Assembly (NCBI RefSeq): GCF_000830005.1
Contig: NZ_CP010407.1
Span: 8,258,001 to 8,322,000, forward strand
Reading direction: 5' to 3'
Source: Streptomyces vietnamensis
GTDB taxonomy: Bacteria; Actinomycetota; Actinomycetes; Streptomycetales; Streptomycetaceae
DNA: 64,000 bases
In this document: piece after piece, positions 40,929 through 49,562 of the stretch
Layout: every line of letters starts with the position of its first letter
How positions within the stretch are numbered: the stretch's first letter is position 1
Made by a program: the position numbers and the translations under genes
The notes under the pieces: generated by a model
What the model saw: the letters and a program-made list of their open reading frames with translations, nothing else
Told to the model about the DNA's origin: nothing
The model's database searches: none

Positions 40929-41987
40929 TCACACGTCCAAGGGGAAGGCCGCGAGGGCGATGTCGGCGGCACTCAGCGACAGCTCGCGCAGCGGCAGGGG
41001 AGTGGGCAGGGGGCCGTTTCCCAGAAGTTCGCCGATCAGTACGGCGATGGCGTCCTGGTCGGGCTCTTCTCCCGCCTCGGCCGCCACCGCGCGGAAGAAG
41101 GCCTCCAGCTGAGGCACCCCGATGGGCTTGATGCGCTCGCGGAGCACGGTGCGGTCGACATCGGGCAGCGTGTCCTCGAAGTCCGCGAGGACCACGCGCA
41201 GCTCCGTGACCTCCGTGCGCCGTTCGGCTGCGACGGCGATGTCCTTGACCATACGCAGGGCCGGGGGAGTGAGCCGGTCCGCGTGCGGGCCGTCGAAGCA
41301 CACCCATACGTCCTCCGGGCTCTCGCGCACGTTCTCGAGGAACCAGCTCAGCAGCATGCGGGCCTGGGTGTCCTCGGTCTCGCCGACCACGGTGGTCCGC
41401 AGCGTCCAGTCGAGCTGATGGGCGAGGTCCCGCATGATGCCGGCCGGGGTGGCCAGGGAACCGGCCCACTTCCGGAAGTCGACATGGCCGGTCGACACGC
41501 CCATCCGGCCGAGCGCGTAGATCACGAACTCCAGGGAGTAGCTCTTTCCGCACCCGGAGTCGCCGGTGAGGACGAGTACGCGGGCATCCCCGGAGGACAG
41601 CTCTCGGAGGTGGCCGCGGAGCTCATCCCGGTCGAAAACGGCCTGGGGGGCCTTCTTCCCGATCAGACTGAGGCCGAACGATTCCCGACCGCTGTCGGCC
41701 CGCTCCGCGAGCAGCGCCTTGATGATCTCCTGGGCCGCGCTCTCGGGGTCGTGGTCCACCGCCTCGACCAAGGCGCGCAGCTTCCCCTGTGCGGCCGCCC
41801 GCCGGAGGATCTCGGGCCAGACGTCCGACATCGGAGCGTTCCAGGAGAAGTCCGCCCGTCGGAGCCCCGCCCTCTCGACGAGGCTGCTGGTCGGAGGCTC
41901 CTTCCAGTACAGGGTGACAAGGACGTCGAGGAGGTCCTCGGCGTCCTTGTGGGCCCGGGGGAAGCGTCGCAGGTCCAAGATGCTCAT
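40929..41987 (-). CDS. EAD1-like domain fused to AAA/P-loop ATPase
   Basis: 352 residues. The N-terminal 80 residues ('AEDLLDVLVTLYWKEPPTSS…AGLRRADFSW…WPEILRRAAAQGKLRALV') fit effector-associated domain 1 (EAD1), a small helical domain proposed from comparative genomics to recruit partners by like-like contact. An ATPase follows with Walker A GDSGCGKS (142-149) and Walker B 'DVWVCFDGPH' (226-235). The neighbouring protease carries the same kind of N-terminal domain, so the two proteins probably assemble through it. Lies 7 bases after the protease gene and 1 base before the STAND gene. Function inferred: regulator or activator of the protease. Confidence 0.78.
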   Translation of the reverse strand: MSILDLRRFPRAHKDAEDLLDVLVTLYWKEPPTSSLVERAGLRRADFSWNAPMSDVWPEILRRAAAQGKLRALVEAVDHDPESAAQEIIKALLAERADSGRESFGLSLIGKKAPQAVFDRDELRGHLRELSSGDARVLVLTGDSGCGKSYSLEFVIYALGRMGVSTGHVDFRKWAGSLATPAGIMRDLAHQLDWTLRTTVVGETEDTQARMLLSWFLENVRESPEDVWVCFDGPHADRLTPPALRMVKDIAVAAERRTEVTELRVVLADFEDTLPDVDRTVLRERIKPIGVPQLEAFFRAVAAEAGEEPDQDAIAVLIGELLGNGPLPTPLPLRELSLSAADIALAAFPLDV

Positions 41988-41994
41988 GGCGCCC

Positions 41995-43029
41995 TCACAG
42001 CACCCCCGCCGCCGTCAGGTCCGCCCGCACCCGCTCGATCCTGATGCCTTGGTTCCGATACTCGCGGGTGTCGCCCTCCCCCTGGCACACCCAGCGGTGG
42101 TGCAGCCCGACCAACCGCCAGCGCTCGTCGAAGACGGGCGACCCGGAAGACCCCGCCTCGGTGTCCGTCCAGTACTGGAGCACTTCGTCGTCCACGTGGC
42201 GTACCAGATTGTGGTGCACACCCACCTTCTTGGCTCCGCCGTTGGGGTGCTGAATGATGTACACCCGGTCCCCGACGGCGACAGGTGCCGCGCCGTCCAG
42301 TGCCACGGTCGGGGTGCCCTCGGGGAGGCCGGGACGGGCCCTGACGACCGCCCAGTCGTGCTCCTCCCCTCCCACGATGGTGTCCGGCAGGCCCATGACG
42401 ACGGTGTGGGCGAGGTGCTGTCCGTGGACGTCCTTCTCGTAACCGAACCAGGCTTCGACCCTCGTGGCCCGGGCGTTCCCGGGCCCCGGGTCGAACAGCA
42501 CGTGGTGGTTCGTGAGGAGCAGATCGTCGCCGATGTGGAAGGCCGTGCCGTGGAATCGTCCGGTCGGGCGGGTGACCAGCAGCCGTGCCACGGCGGGGGC
42601 CAACTCGAGGCCGCGACGCAAGAAGGCCACGTCCAACAGGGAGTGCTCGCGGAAGATCTGCCTCTCCAGGGCGTCCGGGGAGGAGAACTCCTTCCACTCC
42701 CCGGGCCCGGCGGGCGGTTCGGGCGCCTCCACCACAGGCGGACCGTGCGTCAGTTCCCGCAGGCGGACCGCGACGGCCGCATCGGCGCCGGCCTCGATCC
42801 GGGCGAGCAACTGCCGCAGCCGGTTCTGGTTCCGGGCGCTCTCGATGAGGTCGTGCCAGACCAGATGCGCCGGCTGCCCCCAGTTGATCCGCGCTCTGGG
42901 GATGCCCGCCTGCTGGGCGAGGGCGGCGACGGAATCGATCTTCCAGTAGGTCTCGCTCAGGAGATCGCACAGCTCCCGCGCGGCCGGTTCGGTCCAGTCG
43001 AAGGGAAGTCTGTCGAGGAAGTCTGACAT
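41995..43029 (-). CDS. EAD1-like domain fused to trypsin-like serine protease
   Basis: 344 residues, no signal peptide, so the protease is cytoplasmic. The EAD1-like domain spans about 14-80 ('CDLLSETYWKIDSVAALAQQ', 'AGIPRARINW', 'VWHDLIESARNQNRLRQLL'). The trypsin-like domain has the triad His176 ('LLTNHHVLF'), Asp225 ('GGEEHDWAVVR') and Ser295 in 'EAGSSGSPVFDERWRLVGLHH'. A trypsin-fold protease inside the cell must be tightly controlled; the adjacent EAD1-AAA and STAND ATPases and the divergent kinases are plausible controllers. It may cleave a partner to trigger dormancy or death. First gene of the minus-strand operon, 166 bases from the divergent kinase gene. Confidence 0.85.
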   Translation of the reverse strand: MSDFLDRLPFDWTEPAARELCDLLSETYWKIDSVAALAQQAGIPRARINWGQPAHLVWHDLIESARNQNRLRQLLARIEAGADAAVAVRLRELTHGPPVVEAPEPPAGPGEWKEFSSPDALERQIFREHSLLDVAFLRRGLELAPAVARLLVTRPTGRFHGTAFHIGDDLLLTNHHVLFDPGPGNARATRVEAWFGYEKDVHGQHLAHTVVMGLPDTIVGGEEHDWAVVRARPGLPEGTPTVALDGAAPVAVGDRVYIIQHPNGGAKKVGVHHNLVRHVDDEVLQYWTDTEAGSSGSPVFDERWRLVGLHHRWVCQGEGDTREYRNQGIRIERVRADLTAAGVL

Positions 43030-43195
43030 GGGCCCTCCCTCATGCCCAGCCCTCTGTAGGCCCCCCACGCCCACCCGCACGCCGACCCTGACTTCAGTAT
43101 GCGCTGCACGGCGCGTTCGGGCATGCCGTCCCTGCTGCGCGTGCGGTGTTCCCGACGGACCATGGAAGGAGAATCCGGACGATGAGACGACAGCC

Positions 43196-44059
43196 ATGGA
43201 CCTGCACACGGACGTACGGCACCGGAGGATCGGCGGCTGGATCCTGGGACAGGAGCTGGGGCGGGGCGGCATGGGAGTGGTGTATGCCGCCGTGCACGAG
43301 GAGAGCGGCCGGCGCCGGGCCCTGAAGGTGATCCGCTGCGAGGTCGATCCCTCGCCCGAGGAGGCGGCGCGATTCGACCGTGAGATCGAGATCGGCACGG
43401 CGCTGCGCCATCCTCACGTCGTGCGCATGGAAACCTCCGGGCGGCAGGGGCGACTCTGGTACCTGGTCATGGAACGGTGCACGGCCGGCTCCCTGGCGGA
43501 CCTGGTCCGCCGGCAGGGCCCCCTGCCCGCCGCGAGGGCGGTCCCGCTGTTCCTGGGAGCGCTCGACGGCCTCTCGTACGCGCACACCGAGGGCGGTACG
43601 GTGCACCGCGACATCAAACCCCAGAACCTCCTCCTGACGGCCGGTCCGGACGGCGCCGAGGTGGTCAAGATCGCCGACTTCGGACTGGCCAAGGCCTACG
43701 AGACGGCCGGCCTGAGCGGGCTCACCCGGACCGGAGGGTTCGGGGGAACCGCGGCGTTCATACCTCGCTCCCAGCTGGTCGACTTCAAGTACGCCAAGCC
43801 GTACGTCGACGTGTGGGCGGCCGCGGCTTCGCTCTACTACGCGCTCACCGGCCGGACGCCTCGCGACTTTCCGCCCGGTCGCGACCCGTGGCTGACCGTC
43901 GCGCACGCGCCCGTCGTGCCCGTCGCGGAACGGGAGGCGACCGTTCCCGAGCGTCTGGCCGCGGTGGTGGACCACGCACTCGACGACGATCCCGCCCGGG
44001 GCTTCGACACCGCCGACCGGCTCCGCGACGCGCTGCGGGAAGCGCTGCCCGACGCCTGA
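43196..44059 (+). CDS. Soluble Ser/Thr protein kinase with atypical activation segment
   Basis: 287 residues, a lone Hanks-type kinase domain with no membrane segment or PASTA repeats. Glycine loop 'LGRGGMGVVY' (21-30), ATP lysine Lys44 ('RALKVIR'), catalytic Asp139 ('VHRDIKPQN') and Asp161 (DFG) are all present, so it should be active. The usual APE region reads 'GTAAFIPRSQLVDFKYAKPYVDVWA' instead of GTP.YMAPEQ, a divergence likely to alter substrate docking. ATG 43196 has a weak ribosome-binding site. It is divergent from the protease/ATPase operon and 11 bases before the second kinase. Confidence 0.88.
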   Translation: MDLHTDVRHRRIGGWILGQELGRGGMGVVYAAVHEESGRRRALKVIRCEVDPSPEEAARFDREIEIGTALRHPHVVRMETSGRQGRLWYLVMERCTAGSLADLVRRQGPLPAARAVPLFLGALDGLSYAHTEGGTVHRDIKPQNLLLTAGPDGAEVVKIADFGLAKAYETAGLSGLTRTGGFGGTAAFIPRSQLVDFKYAKPYVDVWAAAASLYYALTGRTPRDFPPGRDPWLTVAHAPVVPVAEREATVPERLAAVVDHALDDDPARGFDTADRLRDALREALPDA

Positions 44060-44070
44060 GCGAGGTGGTC

Positions 44071-47000
44071 ATGACCGACGCATGGCAGCCCGGCACCACG
44101 GTGCTCGAGGAGTTCACCGTCGAACGGATCCTGGGATCGGGCGGCTTCGGAAGTGTCGCTCTGCTCCGTACGCTCCGCTCCGGTGAACGGTACGCGGCCA
44201 AACGACTGCACGAGACCGGCCCCTTGCAGCAGGGGCTGCTGATCGGCGAGGCGCGCCGGTGGATGGCGCTGCCCGCGCACCCCTACATCACCGAATGCCG
44301 CTTCACCCGGACCGTGCAGGACCGGCTGGTCGTCTTCAGCGAGTACGTGCCCGGCGGCTCTCTGGCGGACCGCATCCGGTCCGGAGAACTGTACGAAGGA
44401 GGCGGCCCGGAAGCCCTCCGACGGGCTCTCGGTGTTGCGGCACAGGTCGCGTACGGCCTCGACGCCGCCCACTCGGCCGGCCTCCTGCACCTGGACGTCA
44501 AGCCCGGCAACATCCTTTTCGACGGTGAGGGGGCCGCGAAGGTCACCGACTTCGGTCTGGCGGTCGCACAGCGGTCGGCGAACGGAGCCGGCACCGCCCT
44601 CGCGTTCACGGAAGGGGAGAACGACCCATGGCCGACCACCCGTGCACCGGGGCACACACAGGCCTACGCGTCACCCGAACAGGCCGAGGGCCGACCGGTC
44701 GGGCCGGCCGCCGACGTATGGAGCTGGGCCGTGACCCTCCTGGAGATGCTCGTCGGCGAACGGACCTGGCCGTCGGGCGCCGTGGCCGCCCTGGTCCTGG
44801 AATCAGCCCGGCACCAGCGGCTGACCGGCCGCTCGCTCGCGATACCGCCCCCTCTGGCCGAGCTGCTGGCGCGCTGCTTCCACGAAGATCCCGAGGCGAG
44901 GCCGAGTTCCCTGCGACAGTTGGCGGCCGCCCTGCGGGACATCGCCGAGGACGAGACGGGCGGTCCGCTCGCGGTGGAGACACCGCCTCGCGAGCCGACC
45001 GGGGGCTCACGGGAACGGGTGCACGGCCGCCGGTCGACCATCGGCTTCGAACGGGAGGACCCCTGGGAACTCCTCCGGGCTGCCTACGCGGCGGCGGGAA
45101 TCGACGAAGCGGAGGCCACGGGATTCCGGCCGCAGCTCACCGGCGGCCGTAGGACTCAGCTCCTCGAGGAGCTGCATGTGCTGAACGAGGCATGGCGGGT
45201 CTTGTGGCGTCCGACCACCGCTCCGAGTCCGCTGCTGCGGGCCCGATGTGCCGCCTCGATGGCGGAGGTGCAGACAGGTCTCGGTGACTTGAGCGGTGCG
45301 GTCGAGCGCTATCGCGGCTGTGTGCGTCTCCTCGAATCCCTGCCGACGGAGGAGTCCCGGGGCCGGCTGGCGCCGGCACTGAACAGCCTGGCCATTCTCC
45401 TGCGCAGGCAGGGGGCCGTCGAAGAGTCGCTACGGGTCGCGGACCGCGCGATTGCGATGGCGCTGGAGCTGGTCGACGCGTACCCGGGCAGCAACGCCGT
45501 GGGAAACGCGCTGCTGACGAAGGCGAACGCCTTGTTCGGGAAGGACGGCGCGGAGGAGCTGTATGCGGCTGCCGTGGTCGCGATGCGTTCGGCGGGGGAC
45601 GAGGTGGGCGAGGCCAAGGCCCTCGCGAGCCTCGCAGGGTGCCTGGCACGCAACGGCTCGCCGGAACGTGCCGACCGGCTCTGGGACGAGGCCGACCGCC
45701 TGCTGGCGAGACACGCCACTCCCGAGCACCACGACGTACAGGCGGCTCGGGGCGCCATGTGGCTGCAGCGGGCATCGGAGGCCGAACCCGGAAGCGACAT
45801 CGAACTGACGTGCGCGAGGAAGGCGGTGGGTGCGTACGCCCCACTGGTCCGTGATCACGGGGTTCACGAATACTCCGGGGACCTCGGCCGGGCGCTGTTC
45901 CGCATCGGCCGCTGCGAGGAACGGCGGGGGATGCCGCAGAGGGCCCTGGCGGCCTACGGATTGGCGTCCGAGTGCCTGGAGACAGCCGTACTGCGGGATG
46001 GACTCGCCGAGTTCACCGGGCACCTCGCCAGGGCTTACGACCACGAATCGAGGTTCGTGGCAGACCTCCAGGACCCGGAGCGTGCGGTGGGCATCGCCCG
46101 GCGCGCGGTGGACATGTGGCGTCGGGTCACGGACTTGGACGGCCTTCACCGCACGGGGGGCTTCCTGGCCGAGGCGCTGCGCAAGCTCGCCGACGCGCTG
46201 CAGGACGTGGGACGCACCGATGAGGCGGAGGAGGCGGTCGTGGAAGGGATCGCGGTGACCGAGGATCCCGCGTTCCGTCGCGACGGCACGGGGCGTTTGA
46301 TCGCAGCGGCGCTGCACCGTACCCGGGGGGTGGGGCATCGCCGCAGCGGCCGGTTCGACGAGGCCTGGCGTGAATGCGCCACAGCACTCGAGCTGCTGAG
46401 GGCGGAGAAGGGCGTGGAAGCGACGAAGAACCGCATCCTCGTCCTGGAGACGATGTCGGGCATCTGCACGGACTCCGGCCGCTACCGGCAGGCCCTGCTG
46501 ATCGCTCAGGACGTCATGGCCGAGACCTTCCGTCAGGGCAGGGCCGGATTCCTGCGCGACGCCGATCTCGCCGACGCCATGGACCGGCTCGCCCGTGCCC
46601 GCTTCCACTACGGAATCGCCGACCACGCCGCCGTCGCAGCGCGCGAGGCGCTGAAGGTCTACGACCGGCTCATCACCGAAGGGCGCGTCGACCTGGTTGC
46701 CGCAGCCTCCAGAGCCCGGGTGCTGCTCGGGCAGTGCCTGCTCGCGGACGGTGAACTCGACTCCGCCGCACAAGAGCTGGAGACGGGCCTGAGGGCGTAC
46801 GAGAACATCTCCGACCGGGATCTGGACCGCAGCATGGCGGGGCGCCGCGGTTCCTCCCCGGACGGGTTGCTGCGCACGGCACTGATCGAATCCATCGAGC
46901 TCTGGGTGGCGGAGGTGCGGGAGGCGCTGGGCGTCCGTCCCCAGACGCTGGCGCAGGAGCTCGACCGCCGCTGGGCGGACTACGAGGCGGGCCGGGAGTT

Positions 47001-47439
47001 GTTCCGGCACGGCGCTCCCCGGGAGGCGAGCCTGTTCCTCGAGCGCTCCGCCGGCATGCTCCGTTGGCTGGCCGAGGCGTATCCCGGAGAGCCCGTGGAA
47101 CGGATCCGGGCCGAGACGCTGCTCCTGCTGGCGACCTGCGCGACGAGCTGCGAACGCGCCGGCGTCGCACGGCATGCCTTCCGCCGGGCGGCGGAGTGCC
47201 TGAGGCGCCTCACGACGGACCTCGGACGGCCCGAGTACGCCGACCGCTGGTTCGAGGCCTGCATCGCCCGGCTGAGCTGGCTCGTGTGGGACGGCGACGA
47301 ACCCGAGGCACAGACCGTGCTCAAGGACCTGCGCCGAGAGGTGGGCGTCTTCCGCCCGGCGCAGCGGGAGACATGGGACCGGCGTGCCGAGGAGTCCATG
47401 GCCCAGGGGCGGAAACTACGTGAGCGCGCCCGCGCGTAG
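44071..47439 (+). CDS. Large Ser/Thr protein kinase with long TPR-like C-terminus
   Basis: 1122 residues. Kinase domain about 14-295: glycine loop 'LGSGGFGSVA', Lys44 ('YAAKR'), 'LLHLDVKPGNILF' (HLD in place of HRD, Asp142 kept), DFG Asp160, and 'QAYASPEQAEGRPVGPAADVWSWAVTLLEMLVGE'. A linker follows, then about 750 residues of alpha-helical repeats ('GDLSGAVERYRGCVRLLESL', 'GAVEESLRVADRAIAMALEL', 'GRTDEAEEAVVEGI', 'GRYRQALLIAQDVMAETF'), consistent with TPRs forming a large superhelix for binding partners. No membrane segment. Loss of the HRD arginine usually means activation without activation-loop phosphorylation. It probably senses or scaffolds other members of this cluster. Confidence 0.85.
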   Translation: MTDAWQPGTTVLEEFTVERILGSGGFGSVALLRTLRSGERYAAKRLHETGPLQQGLLIGEARRWMALPAHPYITECRFTRTVQDRLVVFSEYVPGGSLADRIRSGELYEGGGPEALRRALGVAAQVAYGLDAAHSAGLLHLDVKPGNILFDGEGAAKVTDFGLAVAQRSANGAGTALAFTEGENDPWPTTRAPGHTQAYASPEQAEGRPVGPAADVWSWAVTLLEMLVGERTWPSGAVAALVLESARHQRLTGRSLAIPPPLAELLARCFHEDPEARPSSLRQLAAALRDIAEDETGGPLAVETPPREPTGGSRERVHGRRSTIGFEREDPWELLRAAYAAAGIDEAEATGFRPQLTGGRRTQLLEELHVLNEAWRVLWRPTTAPSPLLRARCAASMAEVQTGLGDLSGAVERYRGCVRLLESLPTEESRGRLAPALNSLAILLRRQGAVEESLRVADRAIAMALELVDAYPGSNAVGNALLTKANALFGKDGAEELYAAAVVAMRSAGDEVGEAKALASLAGCLARNGSPERADRLWDEADRLLARHATPEHHDVQAARGAMWLQRASEAEPGSDIELTCARKAVGAYAPLVRDHGVHEYSGDLGRALFRIGRCEERRGMPQRALAAYGLASECLETAVLRDGLAEFTGHLARAYDHESRFVADLQDPERAVGIARRAVDMWRRVTDLDGLHRTGGFLAEALRKLADALQDVGRTDEAEEAVVEGIAVTEDPAFRRDGTGRLIAAALHRTRGVGHRRSGRFDEAWRECATALELLRAEKGVEATKNRILVLETMSGICTDSGRYRQALLIAQDVMAETFRQGRAGFLRDADLADAMDRLARARFHYGIADHAAVAAREALKVYDRLITEGRVDLVAAASRARVLLGQCLLADGELDSAAQELETGLRAYENISDRDLDRSMAGRRGSSPDGLLRTALIESIELWVAEVREALGVRPQTLAQELDRRWADYEAGRELFRHGAPREASLFLERSAGMLRWLAEAYPGEPVERIRAETLLLLATCATSCERAGVARHAFRRAAECLRRLTTDLGRPEYADRWFEACIARLSWLVWDGDEPEAQTVLKDLRREVGVFRPAQRETWDRRAEESMAQGRKLRERARA

Positions 47440-47675
47440 TTCCCTACGACTGGTCGTCGATTCGGCTTCACGAAAACTGTGTCTGAACCGAGGACCGGGA
47501 GCGGGGTGGTCAGCGGAAGTTCTGGCCGTACAGCCTCCAGTTGCGCTGGGCAACGCAACCAGTCGGGGGGCGTCCGCCGGAAAATTTTCGTTCAAGGCTG
47601 TTCTTCGCAGGCGTCAGGGCAGTCGATCGAACCTAGGGTTCACACGATCGACTTCCTTCGAAGAAAGGGCCTTTC

Positions 47676-49292
47676 ATGTCGATTCCGCGCAGAACATTAT
47701 TGGCTGGTTCGACGGCTGGTGCGGCCGCCGCCGCCGTAGGGAGTGCGGGAAGCGCCGAAGCCGCCGGGCGGCCGGCGGCCACGGCGTCGCCGTTGCTGCA
47801 ACGCACACCCAGTCGTATCGGGGTTCCGGGTGTGGCCGGCCTGCACCTGCAGTTCGGTGCCGATCCCGCCACCGAGATGACCGTCTCCTGGATCAGCCCC
47901 CAGTCCGTCCGGCGTCCGCGGGTCCACCTCGGGTCACCGGACGGTGGCGCCGGGCGGGTGGTCGACGCCGAGACCCGTACCTACCGTGACGGGTTCTCCC
48001 AGCAGGAGGTGTACGTCCACCACGCCCGCATCGCCGGGCTTCGGCCGGACACCACCTACCTGTACTCGGCCGGGCACGACGGCGCCGCGCAGGAGACCGG
48101 GTCCTTCACCACGGCACCGCGCGGTCGTGCCGCCTTCACCTTCACCAGCTTCGGCGACCAGGGCACGCCCAATCTGCGCCGGACCCTCAAGTGGCCCACG
48201 AAGGAGACACCGCCGCCCCTCGGTCCTTTCCCGCTCTACACCAGCACTCAGGGCGGCACCGAGGCGTCCGCCGACATCGTGGCCGCGGTGGAACGGGTCG
48301 GTCCGCTGTTCAACCTGATCAACGGCGACCTGTGTTACGCGGGCGTGGCCGGCGCCATCGGTGAGGACCGTGTCGCGACCTGGGCCGACTGGTTCATCAG
48401 CAACAGCCGCTCGGCGCGGCTGCGCCCCTGGATGCCCTGTGTCGGCAACGGCGAGACCGAGAAGGGCAACGGCCCCCTGGGCCTCACGGGTTACCAGACC
48501 TACTTCGATCTGCCGGGCGGGACGACTGCCACCGACCCCGAGACCGGTGGCCTGTGGTACGCCTTCACCGTCGGCGCGGTCCGTTTCATCAGTCTGGCCA
48601 ACGACGACGTGGCGATCGTGGACACCGGCGAAATCTATCTGCGCGGATACTCCGGCGGTGCGCAACGCCGCTGGCTGGAAAGGGAGTTGCAGGCGGCACG
48701 AGCAAGCACCGGCATCGACTGGATCGTCGTCTTCATGCACCACCCGATGATCTCCAGCCACCGCAGCGGCGGCAGCGACCTCGGAGTCCGCGAGGAGTGG
48801 GGCCCGCTCTTCGACGCGTACGGGGTCGACCTGGTGCTCTGCGGCCACGAGCACTACTACGAGCGCTCGCTGCCGCTCCGCGGAACCCTGCCGAACGAGG
48901 CCCGCACCCCGATCCCGGTCTCCACCAGCACCGATGTCGCCGACACCGCCAAGGGCACCGTGCACATGGTCATCGGTGGCGGCGGCAACTTCGCCACCAC
49001 CCAGGACGACCTGTTCGAGGAACCCAAGGGCCGCGTCGTCGTCGCCGTGGGCAAGGAGCCCGAGGGCCGCCACCGCAAGCCGGTCTACATCACCGAAGAC
49101 GCTCCCTGGCGCGCCGTCCAGGACCGCGTCCACCCCCATGGCTTCGCCGCTTTCGACGTCGACCCGGGCACCCGCGGCACCGGACGCACCCGGATGTCCG
49201 TCACGTACTACACCTTCGACGGCCCCTACGGAGAGCTGACCCCGGTCGACGCCTTCACCCTGGAACGCCCCCGCGCGGACGCCCGGCACTGA
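47676..49292 (+). CDS. Tat-exported purple acid phosphatase-like metallophosphoesterase
   Basis: 538 residues. N-terminal Tat signal ('SIPRRTLLAGSTAGAAAAAVGS'). A fibronectin-like purple acid phosphatase N-domain ('GLHLQFGADPATEMTVSWISP') leads into the metallophosphoesterase domain with metal-ligand motifs 'FGDQG', 'LINGDLCYAG', 'GNGE', 'VVFMHHPMIS' and 'LCGHEHYYERS'. It releases phosphate from organic phosphates outside the cell. Codon 8 is TTA (47697-47699), which in Streptomyces makes expression dependent on the bldA tRNA; AGA at codon 6 is also rare. GAAAGG-G-CCTTTC (47663-47675) directly abuts the ATG and may mask the ribosome-binding site. Confidence 0.9.
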   Translation: MSIPRRTLLAGSTAGAAAAAVGSAGSAEAAGRPAATASPLLQRTPSRIGVPGVAGLHLQFGADPATEMTVSWISPQSVRRPRVHLGSPDGGAGRVVDAETRTYRDGFSQQEVYVHHARIAGLRPDTTYLYSAGHDGAAQETGSFTTAPRGRAAFTFTSFGDQGTPNLRRTLKWPTKETPPPLGPFPLYTSTQGGTEASADIVAAVERVGPLFNLINGDLCYAGVAGAIGEDRVATWADWFISNSRSARLRPWMPCVGNGETEKGNGPLGLTGYQTYFDLPGGTTATDPETGGLWYAFTVGAVRFISLANDDVAIVDTGEIYLRGYSGGAQRRWLERELQAARASTGIDWIVVFMHHPMISSHRSGGSDLGVREEWGPLFDAYGVDLVLCGHEHYYERSLPLRGTLPNEARTPIPVSTSTDVADTAKGTVHMVIGGGGNFATTQDDLFEEPKGRVVVAVGKEPEGRHRKPVYITEDAPWRAVQDRVHPHGFAAFDVDPGTRGTGRTRMSVTYYTFDGPYGELTPVDAFTLERPRADARH

Positions 49293-49318
49293 CGCAGGCC
49301 CGTGCCGGGAATCGGCGA

Positions 49319-49350
49319 GAGGGTCTTGGCCGGCTGGTGCCAAGACCCTC
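49319..49350 (+). terminator. Terminator after the phosphatase gene
   Basis: Perfect 12-base arms (49319-49330 and 49339-49350), 8-base loop, 26 bases after the stop. The remaining 49351-49562 contains a possible -10 (TAGACT at 49466-49471) for the NRPS gene but no clear -35. Confidence 0.8.
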
Positions 49351-49562
49351 GTGCCGTGATGGAGCACCACGCTGTGGCGGCGGCCACCGGACGCGCGCCG
49401 CCGCATTACCGGATTTCCTCGGCAACGCGCAAGGGATTCGACGAGGAAATCCCGGTCGGCGCACTAGACTGACGGGCTGTTTGGCGGCCGGATCGGAACA
49501 ACCCGGGCAGACCCGGGCTCCACCGGCGACCCGGACGTTCCGGGAGCGAGACGCGAGGGCCG

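Noticed and set aside
47540..47559. GTTGCGCTGGGCAACGCAAC, similar to the IclR operators
   Set aside because: Half-site spacing is 8 instead of 3-5, it lies upstream of the phosphatase far from the choline module, and simple repetition of GCAAC explains it.
47639..47649. Possible PHO box (GTTCACACGAT) upstream of the purple acid phosphatase
   Set aside because: Only one imperfect 11-base unit is seen; a functional PHO box needs at least two direct repeats.
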